Shown in pieces: positions 9,386 through 17,590 of a stretch of 64,000 nt of DNA; the stretch's first letter is position 1; each line of letters begins with the position of its first letter. Position numbers and translations under genes: made by a program. The stretch is from contig JANQHD010000016.1 in the NCBI GenBank assembly GCA_028282805.1, forward strand, positions 1 to 64,000, given 5' to 3'. Below the pieces are notes generated by a model that had not been told where the DNA came from, made no database searches, and saw only the letters and a list, made by a program, of their open reading frames with translations. Source of the stretch: Phycisphaeraceae bacterium (GTDB lineage Bacteria > Planctomycetota > Phycisphaerae > Phycisphaerales > Zrk34).

Positions 9386-10465
9386 TCAAGTTCTCCAGCG
9401 TCCGTTGCCTTGCCGCTTCTCTCTCTTGCCCACGGAAGACGGGTCGGTCGACCCGCGCACGATCAGCTGCGTGTCCACCCGGGTGGACCGCGGCTTGCCG
9501 CCGACCCGGTTCATCTTTCTCAGCAGCATGTTCACCAACAGGCCGGCGACCTCTTCGTAGGGCTCGCACACGACCGTGATGCCCGGCCCCAGCCACTCGG
9601 CCTGCGGCGCGTCGTCGCTCGAGGCCAGCGCGATGTCGCGCCCCAGCGCCCGCCCGCAGTCGGCCATCGCGCGCAGCACGGGCGGCACGGCGATCACGTT
9701 GTGCACGAACAGCGTATCGATGTCCGGCTGCGCCTTGAGCAGGTCGACGGCCTGCGCGTACCACTCGGCGGGCGATGAAGCCTCGGCCACGCCCCGCCAG
9801 TAGCGCGGGTGCACGTCGAAGCCGCCGTCGCTGAACTGCTTGATCAAACCCTGCGTGCGGTAGCGCGGGCCGACCTTCGTGGGCACCTGGCCCGGCACGA
9901 CGAGGAAGCCGGCCTGCCTGCGGCCGGTCGCGACCAAGTGCGCGATCAACTGCTGGTGGGCCGGGTCGTAATCGACGTAGACGTGGTCGAGCCCGAGCGA
10001 TTCGTCGAGCGGCCAGAGCTGTCGGAAGATCACCGGCACGTGCGTGCCGTGCATTTCGTAGACGTGCTGGTTGGCGCCCATGAAGCCCTGCAGGTCGATC
10101 ATCGCGTCGACGGCGCGTTGCGGCAGCCAGTCGAGCCACTGGCCGGTCTGCACTTCCTGGCCCTGGGTTTCCAGCGGGATCGCGGTCAGGCCGTGCTTGA
10201 CCAGCTCGGCCTGGATCAGCGACGCGTAGCGCCCGAAGAACGGGTTGGCCAGGTCGTTGAGGATGACGGCGATGTGGTTGGTCCGACCGGTGGCGAGTGT
10301 TTGCGCGGCGCGTCGGGGGCGGTAGCCCATCTCCTTGGCGATGCGGATCACGCGCTCGCGGGTTTCCACGGCGAACAGGTGCGCCTTGCGGCCGTTGAGG
10401 ATCAGCGAGGCCGTCGACTCGGAGATGTTCGCCCTGGCTGAGATGTCGCGTAAGGTCGGTGGCAT
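9386..10465 (-). CDS. LacI-family transcriptional regulator
   Basis: The 359-residue product begins with a LacI helix-turn-helix (LRDISARANISESTASLILN, residues 5-24). A hinge helix follows (AAQTLATGRTN, about 53-63) with the leucine that LacI-type repressors insert into a central CpG step. The rest is a periplasmic-binding-protein-like ligand domain. Upstream in-frame codons exist, but the ATG at 10465 places the DNA-binding helix at the family's normal position. The gene lies 84 bp behind the prepilin-like gene and 30 bp before a PEP-CTERM gene, so it is probably the second gene of the operon. The likely targets are the AAGCGCTT-centred palindromes at 11416-11429 and 11493-11508, giving autoregulation. 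The inducer is unknown; LacI proteins usually sense sugars. Confidence 0.93.
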   Translation of the reverse strand: MPPTLRDISARANISESTASLILNGRKAHLFAVETRERVIRIAKEMGYRPRRAAQTLATGRTNHIAVILNDLANPFFGRYASLIQAELVKHGLTAIPLETQGQEVQTGQWLDWLPQRAVDAMIDLQGFMGANQHVYEMHGTHVPVIFRQLWPLDESLGLDHVYVDYDPAHQQLIAHLVATGRRQAGFLVVPGQVPTKVGPRYRTQGLIKQFSDGGFDVHPRYWRGVAEASSPAEWYAQAVDLLKAQPDIDTLFVHNVIAVPPVLRAMADCGRALGRDIALASSDDAPQAEWLGPGITVVCEPYEEVAGLLVNMLLRKMNRVGGKPRSTRVDTQLIVRGSTDPSSVGKREKRQGNGRWRT

Positions 10466-10549
10466 TGCGTTCTCACACTTCTCTGCGCTCTTCAACCACC
10501 ACGTACGCCCGCGCCGCATCATCACCAGCGGCGGGGCGTGGGGATCGGG

Positions 10550-11443
10550 TCAAAAGACCGTGCCGGGCCCGGGGCCTCCGCCGGTGTCGCTGCCGCCGGT
10601 GCCGTAGCTGCCTTGGCCGGTGTCGACCTCCCGGGACCAGAAGCCGTAGATGTCGCTCTCCTTCTCGGTCGAGTTGTAGATGAGCATGTCGCGCACCTTG
10701 GCAAAGACGACCGAGCCGTCGTTGAGCCCGAGGTTGCCGCCCGCCGCGTCGGTGTCCCACATCTCGTCTTCCGGGCCGGCCGCGACGAAACCGGAAGGCC
10801 CGTGCGGGTAGGTCGAGCCCGAGCCGGTGACCCCGGCGATCTGCTGGTGGGTGCCCATCTCGTTGACGTCGGCGACGAGGGGCAGGTTGCCGTCCTGGCT
10901 GGTGCGCGTCGCCACTTCCCAACTGCCGCCGCGGTTGTCGAACCCCGACACCGGCTTCATGCGGTTGGTCTTGTCGCGGTTGATGGGGCGGCCGGCCATG
11001 ATGTAGTAGCCGACGCGCACGTCGAGCTTCTGGTAGCGGACGTGCGAGTCGTCGCCCTTGCGGTTGGGGCAGTTGAACTTCTCGGGGTCGAAGTCGCTGT
11101 CGACCAGGCTGTCGCGCAGCGGGTAGTTGATCCAGCTGAGGTTGTCGCCGGTGGGGGCGGTCTTGTTGCCGGGCACGGTGTACCGTCGGCGGATGTCCTC
11201 CTCGGTCAGCGCGCGGTGCGAGGGGAAGTACCGGCCGTCGCGATCGGCGGCGAGGATGACCGAGTTCTGGATCAGGCTCCGGCAGTTGGCCCCGCACACC
11301 GAGCGCGCGGCGAGTTCCTTGGCCTTGCTGATCGCTGGCAGGAGGATGCTCAGCAGCAGCGCGATGATCGCGATGACCACGAGCAACTCGACCAGCGTGA
11401 ATCCGCGGCCACCTCTTAAAGCGCTTGAAGTTTTCGGCGACAT
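10550..11443 (-). CDS. Prepilin-leader surface protein (planctomycete H-X9-DG-like type)
   Basis: This 297-residue protein starts at the ATG with GGAGG 8 nt upstream. A type IV prepilin leader ends at RGGRG, and mature Phe1 is followed by [20 protein letters not shown] with Glu at +5. The hydrophobic helix is followed by a globular domain ending near [13 protein letters not shown], which resembles the H-X9-DG C-terminal motif common in large planctomycete pseudopilin-like families, though the histidine is not evident. The tail is rich in glycine and serine. It is the first gene of the minus-strand operon that also holds the LacI regulator and the sulfatase. Prepilin peptidase processing and transit through a type II system such as the one at 26748-37448 is plausible but inferred. 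Confidence 0.85.
   Translation of the reverse strand: MSPKTSSALRGGRGFTLVELLVVIAIIALLLSILLPAISKAKELAARSVCGANCRSLIQNSVILAADRDGRYFPSHRALTEEDIRRRYTVPGNKTAPTGDNLSWINYPLRDSLVDSDFDPEKFNCPNRKGDDSHVRYQKLDVRVGYYIMAGRPINRDKTNRMKPVSGFDNRGGSWEVATRTSQDGNLPLVADVNEMGTHQQIAGVTGSGSTYPHGPSGFVAAGPEDEMWDTDAAGGNLGLNDGSVVFAKVRDMLIYNSTEKESDIYGFWSREVDTGQGSYGTGGSDTGGGPGPGTVF
11416..11429. promoter_or_regulatory. Second LacI-type operator, inside the start of the prepilin-like gene
   Basis: The sequence TTAAAGCGCTTGAA differs by one base from the perfect palindrome TTCAAGCGCTTGAA found 78 bp away (centre to centre). It lies within the first codons of the gene at 10550-11443. The AAGCGCTT core with a central CpG is typical of LacI-family operators. 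Two sites separated by about seven helical turns could support looping. That it is bound by the LacI protein encoded at 9386-10465 is inferred. Confidence 0.6.
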
Positions 11444-11482
11444 GTTTGACCTCCGAATGAATACGGGGCGTTCATGCACTTT

Positions 11483-11510
11483 ACCATACTTGGTTCAAGC
11501 GCTTGAACAA
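11483..11510 (-). promoter_or_regulatory. Promoter with embedded LacI-type operator for the sulfatase operon
   Basis: On the minus strand a -35 TTGTTC (11505-11510) and a -10 TATGGT (11483-11488) are separated by 16 bp, about 40 bp upstream of the start codon at 11443. The 16-bp perfect palindrome GTTCAAGCGCTTGAAC (11493-11508) fills the spacer and overlaps the -35. A repressor bound there would exclude RNA polymerase. The palindrome is plain in the sequence; the promoter assignment is inference, since the -10 matches only four of six consensus bases. Confidence 0.65.
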
Positions 11511-12060
11511 GTCATTTTTTCCGAATTGCGCAATTTGTGTGGAGCTTTTGGCATTTTCCATCGCGACGGGCACGTGCGTATCGGCCGATACCCCTTTTTC
11601 GGGCGTCGCAAGCCTGCGAGCCGGCCAGCGCGACCGTTCGGTTCGCGACCGCCTCGACGACGCTGCGCGATGCACGCGCGAGCGGAGTGAGGGTGATCAA
11701 CACAAAGCCCGGGCAATATTTCTGCGGCGCACGCGCGGTTCTCCCGGTCTTGCCGCCTTCGTGTATCCGTTGTCAGCGCAAGCGCATCGACACGCCGGCG
11801 TCACGCCACCGCGCACGCGGTGTGGTGGAACCCGTTGAAACCCATGCGCGTGTGAGCAAGCACTTTTAAGCAACTCTTGATCGCAGGCAAACCGTAACAA
11901 AATCCACCGGCGTTAGTTTTTCTGCGTTCGCGGCGAGTTGCTGCGGACCCTGCAAAAGATGGGCTCGGAGCCCACCAGACGTTGACGCTGTTCCCCGTGT
12001 CGGTCCCGCGCTTACAGGGATCGACCATGATCAGGTCGCCACACTAATCGAGCACAAACA
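11511..12060. other. Long intergenic stretch between divergent transcription units
   Basis: No convincing gene is present. Open frames here are short, arginine-rich and lack ribosome sites. There is a poly-T run at 11514-11520 just upstream of the minus-strand promoter. The promoter for the plus-strand unit beginning at 12247 presumably lies here, but I cannot choose a -35/-10 pair with confidence. Confidence 0.5.
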
Positions 12061-12246
12061 AAGGAGGAGGAATGAGCTAACGGGAACCCCATAAAGCAGC
12101 CCTCAATCGGTTCAATCGCTTTTGGGGCAGGGGCTGCCGTGAGGAGAAAGGCTCCATCGAAGTCCGCCACGCATGACACGAGGTCAAGCCGTGCGGAGCC
12201 ACCACGAACAACCATCATCGTATAAGAAACGTGTAAGGGGAAATCT
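12061..12246 (+). promoter_or_regulatory. Structured 5' leader with a two-codon ORF and perfect Shine-Dalgarno
   Basis: AAGGAGGAGG (12061-12070) is followed at once by ATG AGC TAA (12072-12080), a complete two-codon reading frame with an ideal ribosome site. Downstream, GCAGCCC (12096-12102) can pair with GGGCTGC (12131-12137), or the shorter hairpin GGCAG-GGG-CTGCC (12125-12137) can form. GGCTCC (12150-12155) can pair with GGAGCC (12195-12200), enclosing an inner CCGC/GCGG stem. The true gene start with its own AAGGGG site comes only at 12247. It does not match any riboswitch consensus I can recall. A cis-regulatory RNA or leader-peptide function is speculative. Confidence 0.4.
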
Positions 12247-13272
12247 ATGAAAATCAAGACATCCATCGCCACGGCGGTCACGCTGCTCGCCGTGGGCGTG
12301 CACGCGGCGAACGCCGAGGTCGCGGGTTACAACGGCACCGCAGTGCCCACGGGTTCGGACGCTTTCGTTTCCGTGCCGTTCACCATCGAGTGCGAAGCCT
12401 CGCTGACGGTCAACGCCGTCGTCGGGGGTTCCGGCGTCACGGTGAACGAAACGCTGGTCGACAGCAAGTACAACACCGGCCTCTACTACGTGCGTGTGAC
12501 CAGCGGCGTCGCCGACGGAAAGTGGAGCACCATCACCAGCAACACCACCGGCGAACTGGTGCTGACCGACACCTCGATCCTGACCGGCATCGTCAACGGC
12601 GACAGCCTGAAGGTCTACCCGCACCAGACGTTGGAGACCGTGTTCTTCGACGGCCTGGAAGGTACCAGCTACCTCGCTTCGACGAGCACTTTCTTCCGTA
12701 ACGGCACGGAGGTTCTGGTGCCCTCGAGCGACCCCGGCACCGACAAGGGCGCCGCGGCGATCTACTACTACTTCGACGGCCAATGGCGTGACGCCAACGT
12801 GTTCGGCGGCGGCGACGCGGACGACGTGATCCTCGCGCCCCAGTCGCAGGTCATCGTCCGCAACACCAGCTCGACCGCGACGCTGAACGTCTACACATTC
12901 GGCGATGTGGAGACCCACACCCAGGTCGCCGCGATCCCGGTGCTTGGCGTGGCCAACGACGTGGCGGCGGCGACCGGTCAACCGATCGCGCGCACGCTCA
13001 GCCAGCTGCAACTGGGCGGCAGCGCGGCGTTCGCTTCGTCGAGCGCGGTCGACGCGGTCGACGGCGACCAGCTGTTGGTCTTTGACAACGCCGCCAGCGG
13101 CATCAACAAGGGCCCCAGCGCCACCTACTACTACGCCGACGGTCAGTGGCTCAACGTGGTTGGCGACGCCAACTCAGACGCCGTCGAACTGCCCGCCGGT
13201 GCGGCGGTGCTCATCCGTAAGGTCAGCGGCGCCGTCAGCACGGTCAGCTGGAAGCAGTCTTCGCCCTTCTGA
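12247..13272 (+). CDS. TIGR02597-like secreted protein of unknown function
   Basis: The 341-residue product has a signal peptide cut after HAANA (near residue 23) and an all-beta, threonine- and valine-rich body. Two similar halves each contain a YYY-x-DGQW segment (IYYYFDGQW near 175 and TYYYADGQW near 290) followed by a PP/Q-x-x-V-I-R-like strand, as if two copies of one domain were joined. This layout matches the TIGR02597 family, which has no known biochemical function and which I know from Verrucomicrobia and relatives, often beside TonB receptors. AAGGGG precedes the ATG by 6 nt. It heads the plus-strand set with the dockerin/PEP-CTERM and beta-helix proteins. Confidence 0.75.
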   Translation: MKIKTSIATAVTLLAVGVHAANAEVAGYNGTAVPTGSDAFVSVPFTIECEASLTVNAVVGGSGVTVNETLVDSKYNTGLYYVRVTSGVADGKWSTITSNTTGELVLTDTSILTGIVNGDSLKVYPHQTLETVFFDGLEGTSYLASTSTFFRNGTEVLVPSSDPGTDKGAAAIYYYFDGQWRDANVFGGGDADDVILAPQSQVIVRNTSSTATLNVYTFGDVETHTQVAAIPVLGVANDVAAATGQPIARTLSQLQLGGSAAFASSSAVDAVDGDQLLVFDNAASGINKGPSATYYYADGQWLNVVGDANSDAVELPAGAAVLIRKVSGAVSTVSWKQSSPF

Positions 13273-13302
13273 GTTTCGGCGAAGGCATCGTTGTGAAATC
13301 CC

Positions 13303-13318
13303 GCGTGACCCGTCACGC
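13303..13318 (+). other. Intergenic hairpin between the first two genes of the plus-strand unit
   Basis: GCGTGAC (13303-13309) and GTCACGC (13312-13318) form a perfect inverted repeat 18 bp before the next start codon. No T-run follows, so it is more likely an mRNA-stabilising or attenuating hairpin than a terminator. Confidence 0.4.
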
Positions 13319-13335
13319 ACAAATGGAAAGATAAG

Positions 13336-14337
13336 ATGAAAAAAGCAATCATTACTATCGCGGCCCTGGCACTGTTCCCGGCCGTCTCGCAGGCGAGCAT
13401 TACGCTCAACGTGATTGCCGGCATCCTGAGCGACTCCGGCGGCACGCCGCTGCCGGCGAACAGCACGCTGACGATCATCGAGGACACCAACGCCAACGGC
13501 TTCGGTGACCTGACCAACCCCGCCAGCCTGCTCGGCGACGCGGCGGACAACCTCGTCCTGCACGCGGCGACGAACGGCTTGGGCGGCATCCAGAGCGTCT
13601 TCAACATCGACTTCGCCGGCCTGACCCAGGGCAACCCCCTGTTGATGGTCTGGTACAACAAGGCCTTCAACGCCAGCGACGCGGCCAACGGTGTCGGCGT
13701 CGGCGTTGAGTTCAACACGTACCGCAACGACAACCCGGTCGGCCCCTCCGCCGGCTTCTTCGTGCCCGCCGACGGCGACACGATCACGCTCGCGTTCGTC
13801 ACCGCCTCCGCCGGCAACCCCGGCACGCCCGACACCGACGGCCGCACGACCCTGCTGACCGTCGCCGGCCTGCCCGGTGACTTCGACAGCGACGGCGACG
13901 AGGACGACGTGGACATCGACCAGTACATCGGCAAGCTCGGCACCGCCGTGCCCCCGACCGATGACAAGTTCGACCTGATCGACGACGACACGATCGATAT
14001 CAACGACTACAACGAGTACGCCAACAACCGCCTCGAGTGGGCCAACGCCGGCAACGGCCAGAGCGGCAACGGCACCTTGACCGGTGACTTCAACCGTGAC
14101 GGCACCGTGACGCTCGTCGACCTCAACACGCTCGGCACGAACTTCGGTGCGTCCGGCGGCTGGGCCTCGGGCGACACCAACGGCGACGGCACCGTCACGC
14201 TCGTCGACCTCAACGCGCTGGGCTCGAACTTTGGCCAGAACGTGTTCGCCGCCCCTTCGGCGCCCAACGTCCCCGAGCCGGCCAGCCTGGTGCTGCTCGG
14301 CCTCGGCGGCCTGGCGCTGGCGCGTCGTCGCAAGTGA
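13336..14337 (+). CDS. Dockerin-repeat PEP-CTERM surface protein
   Basis: This 333-residue protein has a signal peptide (cut after AVSQA, near residue 20) and a roughly 150-residue beta-rich domain that I do not recognise. Two calcium-binding regions follow: an unusual acidic pair (GDFDSDGDEDDVDIDQY and an IDDDTIDINDYNEY loop, about 176-225) and a standard dockerin pair (GDFNRDGTVTLVDLNTLG, GDTNGDGTVTLVDLNALG, about 252-300). The C-terminus is a PEP-CTERM sorting signal, VPEPASLVLLGLGGLALARRRK. GGAAAG precedes the ATG. It lies between the TIGR02597-like and beta-helix genes, suggesting a shared surface role; no cohesin partner is visible. Confidence 0.87.
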   Translation: MKKAIITIAALALFPAVSQASITLNVIAGILSDSGGTPLPANSTLTIIEDTNANGFGDLTNPASLLGDAADNLVLHAATNGLGGIQSVFNIDFAGLTQGNPLLMVWYNKAFNASDAANGVGVGVEFNTYRNDNPVGPSAGFFVPADGDTITLAFVTASAGNPGTPDTDGRTTLLTVAGLPGDFDSDGDEDDVDIDQYIGKLGTAVPPTDDKFDLIDDDTIDINDYNEYANNRLEWANAGNGQSGNGTLTGDFNRDGTVTLVDLNTLGTNFGASGGWASGDTNGDGTVTLVDLNALGSNFGQNVFAAPSAPNVPEPASLVLLGLGGLALARRRK

Positions 14338-14415
14338 ACGAAAACGGAAACTAAACTCAACGTTAACCGTATACGCATTAAAACTAACAAAACACAAATA
14401 CAGGAATTGTCTACC

Positions 14416-16224
14416 ATGAAACTTATGAAGAAGATCGCATTGCTGGGTATGGCGATGGGCATCACCACCGGCGCGGCCAACGCGGCCGTGGTCAACGTGC
14501 CCGGCGGTGACATCACCACCTCGCAAACCTGGACCGCCGACAACACCTACAACCTGCAGGGGCAGGTCTACATCACCAACGGCGCGACGCTGACCATCGA
14601 GGCCGGCACGCTCGTCGCCTCCACCCCGACCGCCAACGGCTCGGGCAGCCTCGCCGTCACGCAGGGCTCGAAGATCTTCGTGTGCGGCACGGAGGCCGAC
14701 CCGGTCATCATGACCTCCACCAACGACGACTTTAGCACCTGGCGCGCGGCGGCCAACGAGTGGGGCAACCTGACCATCATGGGCAAGGCCTACATCTCCC
14801 GCTCCTACGACACCAGCAACACCGCCACCTTCGGCAACAACATCGCGGCGATGGAAGGCCTGGTCGCCTCCAACCCCGCCGACCCCACCTCCGACCCCAA
14901 CGTGATCTACGGCGGCACCGATGACGACGACGACTCCGGCAGCATCTCGTACCTCTCGCTCCGCTACGGCGGTCGCGTGGTCGGCCTGACCAACGAGCTC
15001 AACGGCCTGTCGCTCGGCGGCATCGGTCGCGCCACCGACATCTGCTTCGTCGAGATCATGAACAACGTCGACGACGGCATCGAGATCTGGGGCGGCACCG
15101 TCGAGATCAAGAACGCCTCGATCTGGAACATCGGCGACGACAGCTTCGACGTCGACCAGGGTTGGCGCGGCAAGGCCCAGAACATCTTCATCGTTCAGGG
15201 CTACAGCCTGCTGGCCAAGCAGGGCTCGGGCGTCGGCGACAACTGCTTCGAGACCGACGGCGCCGAAGATTCGGACGCCCAGCCCGTAACCACCGCCGTG
15301 GTGTACAACGCCACCGTGGTCGGCAACCCGCTCGACGGCGACAACGGCACCGCCTGGCGCGACAACGCTTCGCTCCAGTACCGCAACAGCATCTTCATGG
15401 ACCTCGGCGACAAGCTGATCAAGAACGACGGCGACGACGGCGATGGCGCTTCGGGCTACGGCTTCAACGGCACGCTCGACTTCGCCACCCGCTGGCAGAC
15501 CGCGGCCGGCACCCACTCGACCGTCAACGCCGGCGGCCTGACCCCCGCTCAACTCGACACGCTCTACGCTGCACAGGTCGACGGATTCCTCAGCGAGATC
15601 AGCGGCAGCGTGTTCTTCCGTAACCTCAAGAGCGGCGCCTACTCCGTGTCCGACACCGTCGGCCCGAACCCCGGCAGCGGCAACACCGTCACCGTCGCCG
15701 GTGGCAGCAACGCCGCCCTCGACAACATCGTCGCTCCGTTCGTGCTCGCCACGCCTGACGCGAACATGCCGATCGTGTCGCTGACCCGCGGCGCGCCCGT
15801 GGACAACGGCTTGGCCGGCTCCGACCAGAAGGACATCCTGCCCGTCGCGACCATCGACCCCCGCGCAGCCAACGCCGCGACCTCGCTGGTCTCCGCTTCA
15901 CCCGCGCCGCTCGACGGTTTCTTCAGCCCTCAGAACTACCGCGGCGCGTTCAGCCCGAAGGTCAACTGGCTGCTCGGCTGGTCCGCCGCCGATGAGTACG
16001 GCTTCCTCGCCAGCCCCGCCAACCCCGCCGACCCGACGGTCACGCTGAAGCTGACCGCCACCACCTGCTTCCAGACGCAGGTCGGTTGCACCTACGAGGT
16101 CCAGTGCCTCGAAGGCAAGAAGTGGGTCACCGTGGCGGTCATCGAAGGTGACGGCGCCGTGGTCAACTACACCGACCTCGACGGCCTGACCGCCGGCAAG
16201 ATTTACCGCGCGGTCGTCCAGTAA
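14416..16224 (+). CDS. Secreted right-handed beta-helix-like surface protein
   Basis: The 602-residue product starts at the ATG 11 nt after AGGA; an upstream in-frame TTG at 14407 is less likely. A signal peptide ends at AANA. The sequence then has short repeating beta-strand turns (ITNGATLTIEAGT, GTLV-x-S, SAWxNI-like) typical of parallel beta-helix proteins. A GGTDDDDDSG acidic loop lies near 160, and a separate C-terminal module of about 70 residues follows. I know similar proteins beside TonB-dependent receptors in marine Bacteroidota and Verrucomicrobia-type loci, but no enzymatic motif is visible. A strong terminator follows. It could be a surface receptor accessory or a type II secretion substrate; this is inference. 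Confidence 0.8.
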   Translation: MKLMKKIALLGMAMGITTGAANAAVVNVPGGDITTSQTWTADNTYNLQGQVYITNGATLTIEAGTLVASTPTANGSGSLAVTQGSKIFVCGTEADPVIMTSTNDDFSTWRAAANEWGNLTIMGKAYISRSYDTSNTATFGNNIAAMEGLVASNPADPTSDPNVIYGGTDDDDDSGSISYLSLRYGGRVVGLTNELNGLSLGGIGRATDICFVEIMNNVDDGIEIWGGTVEIKNASIWNIGDDSFDVDQGWRGKAQNIFIVQGYSLLAKQGSGVGDNCFETDGAEDSDAQPVTTAVVYNATVVGNPLDGDNGTAWRDNASLQYRNSIFMDLGDKLIKNDGDDGDGASGYGFNGTLDFATRWQTAAGTHSTVNAGGLTPAQLDTLYAAQVDGFLSEISGSVFFRNLKSGAYSVSDTVGPNPGSGNTVTVAGGSNAALDNIVAPFVLATPDANMPIVSLTRGAPVDNGLAGSDQKDILPVATIDPRAANAATSLVSASPAPLDGFFSPQNYRGAFSPKVNWLLGWSAADEYGFLASPANPADPTVTLKLTATTCFQTQVGCTYEVQCLEGKKWVTVAVIEGDGAVVNYTDLDGLTAGKIYRAVVQ

Positions 16225-16275
16225 GTTCGCCACGCCGCTCGCGGCGTAGAACAACCTGGTTTGAGACATCACGAT

Positions 16276-16306
16276 CTGATGGCGGGGCACGGTGCCCCGC
16301 CATCAG
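16276..16306 (+). terminator. Rho-independent terminator after the beta-helix gene
   Basis: CTGATGGCGGGGCA (16276-16289) pairs perfectly with TGCCCCGCCATCAG (16293-16306) around a three-base loop. GTCTATTTTAA follows. The 14-bp GC-rich stem is the strongest terminator seen in the window and separates the surface-protein unit from the receptor and secretion genes. Confidence 0.8.
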
Positions 16307-16339
16307 GTCTATTTTAACCCAAAGAAGTATGAGCGTGGG

Positions 16340-17590
16340 ATGATGCAAGTACGTTCGAGTATCCACCTCCTGACCGGCGTGTTGCTCTTCTTGACCGTCG
16401 CCGGTTGCAAAGAGACCAACGGCAACCCCGCCGCGGAAGGCAAGTCCGGCGCGCCGGACACGCTGGTCGACCGGCCGATCGAGCCCTATCGGGCCGAGTT
16501 GGTTGATGTCGCGTTCCAGGCGGCTTCCGAGATGCCGGTCCACCCGTTTATCAAGGACCGGTCGCGGTGGCAGGAGAAGGTGGTTGGGGTTTGCCTCGAA
16601 CTGGATCAGCCCAAGCTTGCGTTGAAGTACGCCGACCGGATCAAGAACTGGCGGCGGGGCGCGGCTTACGCCGACATCGCCTACCACCTGGCCAAGCACG
16701 GCATGAAGGAGGACTTGGCGGTTTACCTCGAACGCGCCGAGCAGATCGCCAACGCGGTAAACCTCGAACAATGGCGCAGCGATCGTATTAAGATCAAGGT
16801 GGCCAGGGTCCATACCCTGCGGGGGCAGATGCTAAGAGCGGAAGAGATCGAGAAAGGCATTCAAGAGGGTGGGGAGACGGGCAAGCTCGCCAGCGAACGC
16901 GCCGCCGCCGACGGTGAGCGGTCGTTCGAGCAAGCCGTCAAAGAGCTGGATGCGCTGGTCGCCTCGGGCCAGTTCGACCAGATCCGCAACGCACAACTCG
17001 GGTACATCGCGCTCTACGACCGCCATTACGGCGAGCGCGAACGCCGGGACACGGTCGAGCAGAAGGCCCGCGACTCGTGGCACAAGATGGCGGTCTCGAT
17101 CAAGATCGACCTGCTGTTGAGCCTGGCGCATTGCTCGATCGCTCACGAAGACCACGCCAAGGCGCTGGGGCTGATCGACGAAGCGCAGGGCCTGAAAGAC
17201 GGCGCCGAATGGATGTTGCTCGACCGCATCCCCGTGACGGCCCGGCTGGCCGAGGCGCGGTTCGGTGCGGGGGACAAGGCGCGCGCGGTGTCGGATGCCG
17301 AAGTGGCCTTGGCGTCGTTCAAGTCCGACCACGAGAAGATCAGGAACTTCGAGCGCGCCGATGCGTTGATCCCGCTGGCCGAGGCTTTCGCCGCGATGGG
17401 CGAGTCGACGGAGGCGCTTGCCACCTACCGCCTGGCGGTGGAGCAGGGGACCATCAACCCCAACGCGCGCACGCGGGCTGAAGACCTGGCTGCGAATTGC
17501 CTGTCGATGGCGGTGCACGGCGTCGAGCCCGACGCCGAGTTGTGGGCGCTGATCCGGCAAATCAGAGAGGGATTGGTTGCACCGTGGTAA
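16340..17590 (+). CDS. TPR-like lipoprotein upstream of the TonB receptor
   Basis: A lipoprotein signal peptide with lipobox TVAGC (Cys near residue 25) is followed by about 390 residues of alpha-helical repeats. These are typical of tetratricopeptide-like solenoids (for example ALKYADRIKNWRRGAAYADIAYHLAKHG). The ATG pair at 16340/16343 was chosen because the lipoprotein signal begins there; an earlier GTG lies inside the terminator stem. The stop codon overlaps the GTG start of the TonB-dependent receptor, so the two are probably translationally coupled. It may assist the receptor in the periplasm; the exact role is unknown. Confidence 0.82.
   Translation: MMQVRSSIHLLTGVLLFLTVAGCKETNGNPAAEGKSGAPDTLVDRPIEPYRAELVDVAFQAASEMPVHPFIKDRSRWQEKVVGVCLELDQPKLALKYADRIKNWRRGAAYADIAYHLAKHGMKEDLAVYLERAEQIANAVNLEQWRSDRIKIKVARVHTLRGQMLRAEEIEKGIQEGGETGKLASERAAADGERSFEQAVKELDALVASGQFDQIRNAQLGYIALYDRHYGERERRDTVEQKARDSWHKMAVSIKIDLLLSLAHCSIAHEDHAKALGLIDEAQGLKDGAEWMLLDRIPVTARLAEARFGAGDKARAVSDAEVALASFKSDHEKIRNFERADALIPLAEAFAAMGESTEALATYRLAVEQGTINPNARTRAEDLAANCLSMAVHGVEPDAELWALIRQIREGLVAPW

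Noticed and set aside
12140-12200. GAGGAGAAAGGCTCC with flanking stems considered as a known riboswitch
   Set aside because: It does not fit the conserved cores of TPP, cobalamin, SAM, glycine or cyclic-di-GMP aptamers as I know them; kept only as an unclassified structured leader.
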